Shown piece after piece: positions 10,015 through 18,516 of a stretch of 64,000 bases of DNA; positions within the stretch are counted from its first letter, which is position 1, and every line of letters begins with the position of its first letter. Position numbers and translations under genes: made by a program. The notes beneath the pieces were generated by a model that worked only from the letters and a program-made list of their open reading frames with translations, had not been told where the DNA came from and did not search any database. The stretch lies in contig BGKB01000038.1 in NCBI GenBank assembly GCA_003116975.1, positions 62,001 to 126,000 of the forward strand. The letters run 5' to 3'. The stretch is from Aurantiochytrium sp. KH105. Taxonomy: Eukaryota; Sar; Bigyra; Thraustochytrida; Thraustochytriidae.

Positions 10015-11028
10015 ATGGAGACCCTCCACGCCCCTGAGCGCTTCGGGACCGTGGAGGCGGGCGTATACCGGTCGAGCGTGCTGCAACCGGTCAACTTTCA
10101 GTTCGTGTGTGGGCTAGGTCTCAAGACGATTGTTCACCTCTCACCCGAAGTTACACTCCGTGCAGTGTCCAAGTTCATCAGCGAGCAAAACATCAAGTTA
10201 CTGCACCTTGGCCTCAAATTCTGGCGGCCATCCGGTTGGTCGCTCATTAGCGAAGACCTCGTCAAGGAAGCGCTCGAGGTCGTCTTGGATGAACGCAACC
10301 ATCCTTTGCTCATCATGTGCACTTCGGGCGTGCATCTCACCGGTACAGTGATTGGTTGTCTGCGACGTTTGCAGCAGCGTTCCTTTACGAACATCATGGA
10401 CGAGCTTCGCTGCTTCGCGCATCCTACACACACGCGCTACGCAAATGAGACCTTTATTGAATTCTTTGACGTTGATCTGGTGTCTCTACCGGGTCAGCTG
10501 CCCTCGTGGTTCTCTCATGCGTCCGAGGTCTCGCATCGCAAATTCGCCCCTCTTGCGAGGCCCCGACGTCCGACGAGCTCCTCCATTGCCACCAGCACCG
10601 ATGGTGATGACGAGACGTATGCGCAGCCCGAGCGGCTCCCGGCCTACCAGCGCTACTTTTTTGATCTAACGGGCCCGCTCGTTGAGGCGTGGTACAAAGA
10701 TGCACTCAAAGAATCCAAGGTCTCGGAAAAGCTCTTGGCACCATTGCCGCCTCGCGAACCAAGCAAGTCCGATGCCGATGCCAATGCCATCGAAGAGACC
10801 CTTCCACCTCCCAGCATAGACGCCGAGCCAAAAGCTGGCCTGACCCGAACGGAGGCGCCAAGCAAAGAAGTCAAGGACAAGGGGGCAGCCGAAGGAGGCG
10901 GCGAAGGAGGGGTTGATCATGACGAGGACGAGGAGGAAGAAGACGACGATGACGAGGAGGAGGATGCCATCGAAGTGGAAGTCGAAAATGACGTGCTCGT
11001 CATTCGCTTCGCACGAAGAAGTATATGA
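10015..11028 (+). CDS. OCA/Siw14-type atypical phosphatase-like protein, signature Arg replaced
   Basis: 337 aa. Residues 1 to about 165 match the fungal/plant OCA (Siw14-like) dual-specificity phosphatase fold: RFGTVEAGVYRSSVLQPVNF, GLKTIVHLSPE, the P-loop region, and GCLRRLQQRS. In active members the P-loop is CxxGxxR. Here it is CTSGVHLTG with Cys at 102 but Leu at 108 where Arg should bind phosphate, so catalysis is doubtful. Siw14 cleaves inositol pyrophosphates in yeast, and some yeast OCA relatives are also thought to be inactive, so a scaffolding or sensing role is possible. The C-terminal third is disordered and ends in a long Asp/Glu run (about residues 300-322). Confidence 0.82.
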   Translation: METLHAPERFGTVEAGVYRSSVLQPVNFQFVCGLGLKTIVHLSPEVTLRAVSKFISEQNIKLLHLGLKFWRPSGWSLISEDLVKEALEVVLDERNHPLLIMCTSGVHLTGTVIGCLRRLQQRSFTNIMDELRCFAHPTHTRYANETFIEFFDVDLVSLPGQLPSWFSHASEVSHRKFAPLARPRRPTSSSIATSTDGDDETYAQPERLPAYQRYFFDLTGPLVEAWYKDALKESKVSEKLLAPLPPREPSKSDADANAIEETLPPPSIDAEPKAGLTRTEAPSKEVKDKGAAEGGGEGGVDHDEDEEEEDDDDEEEDAIEVEVENDVLVIRFARRSI

Positions 11029-11514
11029 CCAACGATTCAATTGCACGCAAAGTCAATTGGCGATGCGATCCTGCCTCGTTGTATCTCGCGTGGGACATTG
11101 ATCAAGAGTGGGAGTGTAAATCCTCGCCAATAATCTTGAGATCATACGCGCAAATCAATTGACACTGTTGCTCTGTATTGCATCTCGCGTGAGACATGGA
11201 TCAAGGTCGGAAATGCAAATACTATTCCTGAGATGACGCGCGCAAATCGATTGACAGTGATTGCACCTCACGTGAGACATGGACGGAGATTGAGAAATGT
11301 GCGGCCTCGTCGATGTATACCAACCTTGAGCTTATGGTGGCTCTCACTGAATCATGCGGCAAATCTAAATCACGTTCTTACTCAACTAGTGCACGTTTCG
11401 CGCGACACCTGCCACGTGTTTAGCCCAAATATGTGTCTGAATGACCGCATGTGCGTTGTGCGCGACTCGTGATGGCCTTCTAAGAACCAAAAGGTGGTCT
11501 TCGTCAAGCATCAG
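11029..11514. other. Convergent intergenic region with diverged repeats
   Basis: This is 486 bp between the OCA-like stop and the membrane-protein stop. It holds the three-copy repeat at 11046-11310; the rest shows no feature. Confidence 0.6.
11046..11310. repeat. Three diverged ~92-103 bp tandem units
   Basis: Units begin CGCAAAGTCAATTGG (11046), CGCAAATCAATTGACA (about 11149) and CGCAAATCGATTGACA (11241). Each is followed about 40 bp on by TCTCGCGTGGGACAT, TCTCGCGTGAGACATGGATC and CTCACGTGAGACATGGA respectively. The conserved CGTGAGACATGG block sits in otherwise drifting sequence. It lies in the 3' flank of two convergent genes. Confidence 0.7.
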
Positions 11515-12132
11515 CTAGCCTCCAACGGTGAGGATCTCGCGCGGAAACGTCACAAAGCACACGGCCTTGGCGGCCCACTGCGTGAATAAACAAATGGCCA
11601 GGTCCGTTGCGGTGCCTTCTGAGCGCCAATAAAGAAACAAAAAGGGGGCTACGAGGGCGCCCAGAATAGTCATGTGGAATACCCGATTCATGCGTGCCTC
11701 ATCCGGGTCCACAGCGCCCTGCAAGCTCTGCGCATCGTTGTTGCCCGAGGCCATAGGCGGCTGGGATCCCGCGGCGGCTGCCTGCTGCGTTTTGACACCG
11801 CTCAGAAAGACCTCGACGGCGGCGACCGAGATCATAAAGACCTGGTACGCGTTGAAGAGCACATTTCGCGTCACCCCCGTGGCGCTCTCGCTCCCGCTCA
11901 CGGCGCCCACCACGTACGCAATAGCGAGCATGACCACGAGCATGACTGTCTGCACAAAGGCTGCTTTGCCGCACGAGGCGAGCACGAAGCGGATCGTTTC
12001 TCTCGACGGCGTTCGCGAAGACGAGAACAGCGGGCTTTCCGCAGCGTGCTTGCCAACGTCTTCATGCCCGGGCGCCGCAGCCTCAGCTGTCGCGGCGCCG
12101 GTGCCCCGCTGGCCATCGTGCCGCGAGCGCAT
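11515..12132 (-). CDS. Small multi-pass membrane protein, unknown
   Basis: 205 aa, not recognised. The first ~50 residues are polar. Hydrophobic segments follow at about 56-79 (FVQTVMLVVMLAIAYVVGAV), 89-111 and 147-166, plus a weaker one at 172-193, giving three or four membrane passes. A Gln/Ala-rich loop lies between the second and third. The gene starts 261 bp from the divergent 2OG-oxygenase gene. No catalytic motif is visible. Confidence 0.65.
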   Translation of the reverse strand: MRSRHDGQRGTGAATAEAAAPGHEDVGKHAAESPLFSSSRTPSRETIRFVLASCGKAAFVQTVMLVVMLAIAYVVGAVSGSESATGVTRNVLFNAYQVFMISVAAVEVFLSGVKTQQAAAAGSQPPMASGNNDAQSLQGAVDPDEARMNRVFHMTILGALVAPFLFLYWRSEGTATDLAICLFTQWAAKAVCFVTFPREILTVGG

Positions 12133-12393
12133 TCTCCTTTCTCCTCGCCGGGCCAGCTCGCTACCTAGCCAGCTCGCCGGGCAAACAAACTAGCTTTCTG
12201 CGCCGCGCGGTCGCAGCCGGCGCTGCGCGAGCTTTCCTTCGATCCGCGTTTGTCTTGTCTCGTCTTGCGCCTGCTCTCCCAAGGCTTGCTCTCTGATCAA
12301 GGCTTGCTCTATCGAGAGCGCGAGCCAAGCAAGCGAGCGAAGAGCAAACACAATACTGCGCACAGACCGATTGATCGGAGCGGCGGCGGGAGG
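12133..12393. promoter_or_regulatory. Divergent promoter, membrane protein / 2OG oxygenase
   Basis: A 261-bp gap between opposite start codons containing several GCTTGCTCT-like direct repeats (about 12280-12310). It must serve both genes. Confidence 0.45.
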
Positions 12394-13353
12394 ATGCTCG
12401 GGCGCGTGTCGTCGGGGGCGCGGGGCGCGGCGGTGGCCAACGCGCTGCGGCTGCTGGAGGCGCGCTTCGGCGACGTGGAGTCCCTGCGGCACGTCGGGGA
12501 CGAGATCACCACCCGCGAGGACGGCGAGCTGCGCCGGGAGGACGTGGAGCGTCTGCTTGCGCACGACACGCTTGCGGTCCACGTCAAGGGGTTTTACCCG
12601 GAGAAACAGGCGCTCGAGGTCGCAGACATGATGCTTGCCGATGAAGACGTGCGCAACTGGTCCGTGGCAAGCGGGGGCCGCGAAGCAGAGCCTTCCGACG
12701 TCGACGCCGTCGGCACGCCGCACAACGTCGCGGTGGCCAACGATGAACTCGAAGCTTACTTTGGCAACTCGGTAGAGGCCATGCGCAAGTGGCGTTACCA
12801 CCGAGAGGACGGTGTGCTCGCCATGGGACCCATGGACAAATTTCGCCTCGAGCTCGACGAGATCTGGACCGAGGGGTGTCTGCTGTCTCGCGAAAAGGGC
12901 GGCGACCGTCAGCCATTTCAAGCAGGAGTGCCTCGCATTATGCGTCCCGCTTCCCGCTATGACCCCGCGCGTTGGACGCGCGGTTTCGCTCATGTCGACG
13001 AGCTTGCAATCATGAGCCCGGACCGTGGTCTCTTTAGCGCAAACATCTACCTCCGCAATGCCCCGTCTGGAGGTGAATTACAGATTTGGCCCGTCACCTT
13101 TGCCTCGCGCTGGGACTTTTATCGCAATGCCCCCACCCTTTCGCTGGCATTGCTGCAAGACGCGCAAGCCCAAGCCGCCTTGCGCGAACGTTTGCCCGAC
13201 CCAGTCACCGTCAAGGTCCGTCCTGGTGATCTAGTTCTGATTTGCACGCAACGCCCTCACGGTGTTCGAGGTCCTGTTGTTGGCGGACCACGTGTTAGCA
13301 TTCAAGGTTTCCTCCAGTACGAGCGTGGCCAGCCGCTGCGACTCGAGGCTTGA
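12394..13353 (+). CDS. 2-oxoglutarate/Fe(II)-dependent oxygenase-like protein
   Basis: 319 aa from the ATG at 12394; the frame is open upstream but low-complexity. The C-terminal half carries the double-stranded beta-helix signature. The iron ligands are His200-Val-Asp202 (HxD, in GFAHVDELAI) and a distal His289 (TQRPHGVRGP). A candidate 2-oxoglutarate-binding Arg is at 300 (PRVSIQGF), 11 residues after the distal His as usual. SANIYLRNAPSGGELQIWP resembles the strand preceding the core in prolyl-4-hydroxylase-like members. All metal ligands are present, so activity is plausible; the substrate is unknown. The first 190 residues have no recognised domain. Confidence 0.8.
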   Translation: MLGRVSSGARGAAVANALRLLEARFGDVESLRHVGDEITTREDGELRREDVERLLAHDTLAVHVKGFYPEKQALEVADMMLADEDVRNWSVASGGREAEPSDVDAVGTPHNVAVANDELEAYFGNSVEAMRKWRYHREDGVLAMGPMDKFRLELDEIWTEGCLLSREKGGDRQPFQAGVPRIMRPASRYDPARWTRGFAHVDELAIMSPDRGLFSANIYLRNAPSGGELQIWPVTFASRWDFYRNAPTLSLALLQDAQAQAALRERLPDPVTVKVRPGDLVLICTQRPHGVRGPVVGGPRVSIQGFLQYERGQPLRLEA

Positions 13354-13534
13354 ACATTCCCAGAATCTTGATCTTGATCCTATTATTATCATGCAATGCA
13401 ATGCTCTTCTTCTCTCGCTTCTTCATCTTCTTCTCCTTCTTCTTTCGATCTCGTTTGACCTTGACGAGATTCATAAAAGTCAATCAACTCGGGTCAAGGA
13501 ATCGACAATCAATCTGGGCGTGCGCGCATGCGCA

Positions 13535-14647
13535 ATGGCTTCTACGGAGCTGCGCAAGGCCGCGGCCCCCTCCGACCTGCGTGGACGTCTGGCCGTTGTG
13601 ACAGGTAGCACCAGTGGCATCGGGCTTGCTCTGGCTCGGGAGCTTGTTTCGCGAGGCGCTTCGGTCGTCGTCCATGGCCGCGCACAGGAACGATGCGAGC
13701 TGGTCGCCCGGCAGCTCCGCACCGCCGCAGCTGCTGATGGGCAGCGGGTGTGGGCGCTTGCCGCAGACCTCAGCGATCTCGCTCGCGTCAAGACCTTGGC
13801 AGAGACCCTTTTACGTGAACAAAATACGATCGACTTGCTCTTTCTCAACGCTGGCATGTCTTACGCTGGGTACAAGGGGCCCTCCACGAGCGAATCCTCA
13901 GGCCTTGACATCTTGTACACGAGTAATGTGCTGGCCCCGGCCATGCTCGCCTCGATGCTTGTGCCCCTCCTTGAAAGGTCAAGTCTTCCAGGCCGCGTCG
14001 TCTTCACGAGCTCGGTGCTGGAATGGGGCGGAAATCCGGATTGCCTGGCCCGCCCTGCGGCTTTCACGCGTACACCAAAGGCCGAACTTGCCGCGTATGC
14101 GGATAGCAAGCTTGCACTCAATGTATTTGCCGCCGAGCTAGCCGATCGACTTCGTCAACGCGACTCTCAGATTCGTGTGCGCGTTCTCGCGCCAGGCATG
14201 GTTCAATCAAACATTGCAGTTCCTCTTGACCAGCGCACGCAGCGCATCTCTTCTCTCGACGGACCGCCGGCGCCTGAATGGCGTCGCTTTGCTCCAGAGC
14301 AAGGCGCTCGCTACACGCTTTCGGCAGCCTTTGTGGAAGATGATATGGAGCATGCCAGCGACGCGTCGAGTGCACAGAATGGAACAACACAGCACTTTCT
14401 GGCGAGCTTCCGTGTTCTCGCTCCATATCGAACTTTGGATTTTCTTTTACGCGGCCGCGAGCCGTTTGTCCTTCGCACGGCCGCACTCTGGGTTGCAGAA
14501 AATCTGCAAAAGCTTTCGTCTGCAGCCGAGGACGAACTGTACTTATGGCCAGCCCATGCGGCATGTCTAGACGCTGCGTTTCGCGCCCATCTCTGGGCTG
14601 CTTGGGACGCGCAGCTCCCCATTTCTCTTCTCGCAGAGCAACGCTAG
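13535..14647 (+). CDS. Short-chain dehydrogenase/reductase
   Basis: 370 aa from the ATG at 13535. Cofactor motif TGSTSGIG at 23-30, NAG at 105-107, catalytic Ser at about 159/160 (VVFTSSV) and Tyr188-xxx-Lys192 (YADSK) are all intact. The C-terminal ~120 residues extend beyond the minimal SDR fold. The layout is closest to retinol dehydrogenase or 3-keto-sterol reductase-like SDRs, but I cannot fix the substrate. It is followed 570 bp downstream by another SDR on the same strand; the two differ too much to be a recent duplicate. Confidence 0.85.
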   Translation: MASTELRKAAAPSDLRGRLAVVTGSTSGIGLALARELVSRGASVVVHGRAQERCELVARQLRTAAAADGQRVWALAADLSDLARVKTLAETLLREQNTIDLLFLNAGMSYAGYKGPSTSESSGLDILYTSNVLAPAMLASMLVPLLERSSLPGRVVFTSSVLEWGGNPDCLARPAAFTRTPKAELAAYADSKLALNVFAAELADRLRQRDSQIRVRVLAPGMVQSNIAVPLDQRTQRISSLDGPPAPEWRRFAPEQGARYTLSAAFVEDDMEHASDASSAQNGTTQHFLASFRVLAPYRTLDFLLRGREPFVLRTAALWVAENLQKLSSAAEDELYLWPAHAACLDAAFRAHLWAAWDAQLPISLLAEQR

Positions 14648-15215
14648 TTTTTGACACAATGTTTCGCTTTCAATCTATTATGAAGCAAGAAAAAGAAGGC
14701 ATGTGGTTTGAATTGAGCAAAGTTATACTCGTTGTTATTGCCGGAGACACACACGTCAAGACATCTCATCAGTCTGTCACACGAAACGAGCCTTTTTGTC
14801 TCAAGATCGCAAGACAACATGTTCACACACTCCAATCAAAGTTGAGTTTTCTTCCCCCCCCCCCCCCCCCCCCCATCCCTCTCTCTATATATATCTCCTT
14901 CTCTCTCCCTGTGGCTCCCACGTTATCTATCCCTTGGCTTCCTTTCGTTTAGCCGCAGTTCCCTTCTCTCTTTCGCGACTCTGCTTGGCTTGATCTCGGA
15001 CGAGCTCCGATTCCGAAACGATGCTTGCTCACACAATTTGTGCCAAAATATCTTTTGTCCCAGTTGCAGATGCTCGCAAGAGGGAGCAAAACCTCATCCA
15101 TCAGCCGACCCCTCCCTCACCTTCACGTGGCCAAGAAGAAGAAGAAGAAGCAGCAGCAGCAGCAGCAGCAGCAGACACGAAGACGAGCGCGACGAAGAAG
15201 CAAGCAAAGCGCAAG
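14648..15215. other. Intergenic with poly-C and GAA/GCA runs
   Basis: This is 568 bp between two tandem SDR genes. It contains a run of 21 C at 14854-14874 followed by a TATATATAT stretch, and (GAA)n(GCA)n at 15132-15174 just before the downstream start codon. The open frame into the downstream gene reads the latter as Glu and Ala runs, probably untranslated. Confidence 0.6.
14854..14874. repeat. Poly-C tract (21 C)
   Basis: Uninterrupted run of C followed by CT-rich and TATATATAT sequence between the two SDR genes. Run length may be unreliable in the assembly. Confidence 0.85.
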
Positions 15216-16019
15216 ATGTCACTCCGCGGCCGACTTGCTCTGGTGACTGGCGCCTCATCAGGCATCGGGGCTGCAGCGGCGCTCAAGCTGGCCTCGCATG
15301 GCTGCGCCGTGGCGCTCACTGGCCGGAAGGAGGAGGCCCTGCTCGGCGTGATGGAGAGAATCAAGAACGACCTCGGAAATGAGGCGCCTCAGGTGGCCAT
15401 CTTCCCCGGCGATGCCACCCAAGAAGCAGACGTTGACCGAATCGTGCAGGAATCTGTAAAATTGCTTGGAGAAAACAGGCTCGATATCCTTGTCAATTGC
15501 GCCGGCGTCCTCAAGGGAGGCGCCGTCGGGGCTGCAGACATGGCCAACTGGGACGCTAACTTTGACACCAACGCACGCGGGGTATTCTGCTTCATGTCCA
15601 AGGCCATCCCGTACATGGAAAAGCCCAAGGGAGAGCTCACCAGCTCTATCGTCAACGTGTCCTCAGTGAACGGTCTTCAATCCTTTGGTGGCGTCGCGGC
15701 GTACTGTGCCAGCAAAGCTGCCGTAGACATGCTCACCGACTGTGCAGCGGTAGACCTTGCCCCCAAGGGTATCCGATGCAACACGGTCAACCCGGGCGTC
15801 ATTGTGACCGAGCTTCAGAAGCGCGGCGGTCTAAGCGACGAGCAGTATGCGGGATTCCTCAAGCGCTCTGAGGAGGTCACGCATCCGCTTGGACGCGTCG
15901 GTAAGCCCGATGAGGCTGCGGAAGCTATTCTTTTTCTTGCGGACTCCTCCAAGAGCGACTTTATCACCGGCACCCACCTCACTATTGATGGTGGACGTCG
16001 CTGTCTCGGAGCTCGCTAA
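15216..16019 (+). CDS. Classical short-chain dehydrogenase/reductase
   Basis: 267 aa, normal for classical SDRs (3-oxoacyl-ACP reductase or polyol dehydrogenase type). TGASSGIG at 11-18, CAG in place of NAG, catalytic Ser in NVSSVNG, and YCASK as the YxxxK motif. The C-terminal block FLADSSKSDFITGTHLTIDGG is the usual SDR dimer/substrate edge (TGxxxxxDGG). No anchor or targeting signal if the ATG at 15216 is used. The frame extends upstream to 15021 through GAA/GCA runs, which I regard as 5' UTR. It is convergent with the DMAP1 gene. Confidence 0.9.
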   Translation: MSLRGRLALVTGASSGIGAAAALKLASHGCAVALTGRKEEALLGVMERIKNDLGNEAPQVAIFPGDATQEADVDRIVQESVKLLGENRLDILVNCAGVLKGGAVGAADMANWDANFDTNARGVFCFMSKAIPYMEKPKGELTSSIVNVSSVNGLQSFGGVAAYCASKAAVDMLTDCAAVDLAPKGIRCNTVNPGVIVTELQKRGGLSDEQYAGFLKRSEEVTHPLGRVGKPDEAAEAILFLADSSKSDFITGTHLTIDGGRRCLGAR

Positions 16020-16271
16020 CGGTCCAGTTTCCAGGTCTCTATATGGAACGGAAAAATATTGGGCTTGGCAGCAGAAAGGTATACAGTCCTCGTCTACATG
16101 TAGAGTAGAGCTCGTACTTTGTGCTCGCATGTTCGTCCCGGTCAGTTTGTCACTCTGCGCGTTGGTCCTTCTTCTGTTATCATTGTGACAAGGCCAAGCG
16201 GGACAAACGACTCGCCCTTGACTTTTGATCCACGAAGCAGGCTCACTCGTTTCCGTGAGGGATTTTTTAAC

Positions 16272-18032
16272 TTAAGACGTTGACGTTTTGGCCTTTTTCG
16301 ATCTTGCTCCGCTGGCTGCTCCGGCATTCATCGCCTTGCGTTTTCCAGGTTCGATCTTGATGCCAGATCCTGCAAGCTCCTCCGCTACGACCTGAGAGGG
16401 TTGTCTTTTGCGCCGACTCGTGCGCGCTGGTGCATCTGCTGTGCTTTCGCCACCTTGTGCCGATGCTGCGCCGGCCGATGAGGCTCCGGGTTGCCCAGCC
16501 GTGGTCTGGCCAGGCGCTGGCACCAAGGTTTGCGCCGCAGTCGGTGCGGACGCTCCAGCGAGGCTTCCTCCAGCTCCAACTCCTGTTATTGCTGCAGCTG
16601 CAGCTGCGGCAGCACTCGAAGCTGACTTGCGCTTATTGGCACGCGCAGCCTTGGTGTTGGAGCCCGAACTCCGAGGTGCTGGAGCGCCACCAGCAAGAGC
16701 AGGCGAAAGACCTTGAAGTTTGTGAACGAGCTTGCGCTGTTCAATGAGCTTGCTCTGCAGCGCCAAAAGCTTGAGCACATCCTGACGGAGCTTGGTGTAC
16801 GCTTGACACACTTGAACTGTGGGCACGGGTCGCAATGGAACGCTCAATTCGTTGAGAACATCGTCCATTTTACCCTGAAGACGTGGACCGATACCCGTCG
16901 AGGAAAGAGGTGTGAGGAACTCTGCGCTGCGCAGGTAGACACCTGGCTTCTTGGCTTTGGCCTCTTTCTCGAGGGCTGCCGGATTGTTAATAATCTTGTC
17001 GACGAGCGTGGGTGGGAACTGATGCAAGGCCGGGGGACCCTTGTTCGCCTTGCCCTTTCGTTTCGTGGAACTGACAACGCGGGGTTGATCCTTTTGAAGC
17101 CTGCGCAACTGGACATCAATGCGTCGCACCTCGCTAATGAGGCGGGCTTCTTCTTTTTCCTCGGCGAGAGAGCGCGAAAAGAGCACTTGGAGCTGCTTGT
17201 TCCGCTTAATGTCGTAGGCCTCGTCGTATGCGTAGTCTAGCAAGGCGTTCTCGGTTTGTGCAATAGCCTTGGCGCTGACAGTCGCCGTCGACTCCTCGAC
17301 GGTGCCCAGCACAGCGTTCAAGGCATCCGGGTCGAGTTCGCCGGCGGCATCGGAGCGTGCACCATGTGCGCCGCCGTCGCCAGCTTGCTCAGAGGAAGCT
17401 GCGGCTGCAGAGGCCACCGCATAGGCAGCAGCAGCAGCCGCGACAGCCTTGGAGGCCTTTTTGCTTCTCCGCGTCTGCACAACGAGCTTGGCAATGTTGT
17501 AGTAGCGCGCTTTCATTTCAATGACGCTACGCGGCTTTGGCAGGGGCCATCTATCCTCGATAATGTACCAGCGGAGGTCGTACTCGGCACAGAGTCGAAA
17601 GAGCATATCGGATTCCTCCCGCGTCCAGCCACTCACAGCATCGTTGGGTGCCACGAGAGCCTCATACTCTTCGGGAGCATATTTGACGGCAGCACTGCGT
17701 CTGTTGAAGCGCGCAAACGCGTAGTCGGTTTCCGGGGCTTGGGCTTGCTGCCAATGCGACAACATCATTCCATCTTTGCGTGCTGAATTTGGAAAAGGTT
17801 TCCACACCCATTTGACGGCGGATTTGGCTGCAAGCTGCTTGTAATGTGCGGCGGTCTTGTCGCCAGCACCTGCCCCTGGAGCTAACGGAGGAAGCTCTGT
17901 CCCGTTGCCTAAGAGAGCAAAGACCTCCTTGCTCATGCCATCAGGCCGCTTCACGGACGATTTTGATCGTGATCTCTCGCCGCCGCCGGCACCGCCTTTG
18001 GCGAGGCCTAGAATATCTGCGACGTCGCCCAT
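16272..18032 (-). CDS. SWC4: DMAP1/SWC4 subunit of NuA4 and SWR1 complexes
   Basis: 586 aa nuclear chromatin protein. Its family is shared by the NuA4 histone acetyltransferase and SWR1/SRCAP H2A.Z-exchange complexes. Conserved blocks: MGDVADILGL at the start, SKEVFALLGN, VKWVWKPFPNSARKDG at about 73-88, and DYAFARFN. The SANT/Myb-like segment at about 133-185 includes GWTREESDMLFRLCAEYDLR, then IEDRW and SVIEMKARYYNI. An Ala-rich stretch lies at about 195-212. A conserved DMAP1 helical region with DVLNELSVP and RQDVLKLLALQ is near residues 395-435. The C-terminal 130 residues are Ala/Ser-rich with basic patches. Confidence 0.92.
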   Translation of the reverse strand: MGDVADILGLAKGGAGGGERSRSKSSVKRPDGMSKEVFALLGNGTELPPLAPGAGAGDKTAAHYKQLAAKSAVKWVWKPFPNSARKDGMMLSHWQQAQAPETDYAFARFNRRSAAVKYAPEEYEALVAPNDAVSGWTREESDMLFRLCAEYDLRWYIIEDRWPLPKPRSVIEMKARYYNIAKLVVQTRRSKKASKAVAAAAAAYAVASAAAASSEQAGDGGAHGARSDAAGELDPDALNAVLGTVEESTATVSAKAIAQTENALLDYAYDEAYDIKRNKQLQVLFSRSLAEEKEEARLISEVRRIDVQLRRLQKDQPRVVSSTKRKGKANKGPPALHQFPPTLVDKIINNPAALEKEAKAKKPGVYLRSAEFLTPLSSTGIGPRLQGKMDDVLNELSVPLRPVPTVQVCQAYTKLRQDVLKLLALQSKLIEQRKLVHKLQGLSPALAGGAPAPRSSGSNTKAARANKRKSASSAAAAAAAAITGVGAGGSLAGASAPTAAQTLVPAPGQTTAGQPGASSAGAASAQGGESTADAPARTSRRKRQPSQVVAEELAGSGIKIEPGKRKAMNAGAASGARSKKAKTSTS

Positions 18033-18516
18033 TATGTTCTTTTTCTAGTTTCCTCTGCCGTAGGATTGTTGGCTTGCCTTGGTGAGGCAGGGAGTGATCA
18101 ACGGCGCGCCCAGCTTCGTCTCCCGTGGCGGGCGCCGTCCGTTCAGTTTGGACTCGCCACGGGACGGAGAGCCGTGGGCTCGCGCCTCAGGACCTCCAGT
18201 GGGAGCGGCTGCCTATGCAGCGCGCACCGTGGCGCCCGTGCTGTGCTGCGCCGCGCCGCGCCGCGCCTCACCAAGTTTTTATGGTTTGGATTTGTTTTTT
18301 TGTTGGTTTTTTTTGTCTCAATTTTTTTTCCCCCCGTGCGTTAGCCTGTCTGCCAAGGGCAGCCTTTTCTGCAGAAACAAAAGAAACAAGAAGAATGACA
18401 GCATGAATTTGATTTGACTACGAGCTTTTAACAACAACGATCTCAATGGGAAAACCTAGCGAAATGGATTCGCGCACACATGCACACGCACGCACGCACG
18501 CGCACAGGAACGGATT
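18033..18516. other. Intergenic between DMAP1 and GDPD genes
   Basis: A 484-bp gap on the DMAP1 promoter side. It has T-runs at 18290-18335 and an ACGCACGCACGC-type run at about 18478-18505. No gene is seen. Confidence 0.5.

Noticed and set aside
9598..10086. N-terminal extension of DPH6 by 163 residues
   Set aside because: It overlaps the divergent OCA-like coding start, and DPH6 proteins begin with the PP-loop at the very N-terminus.
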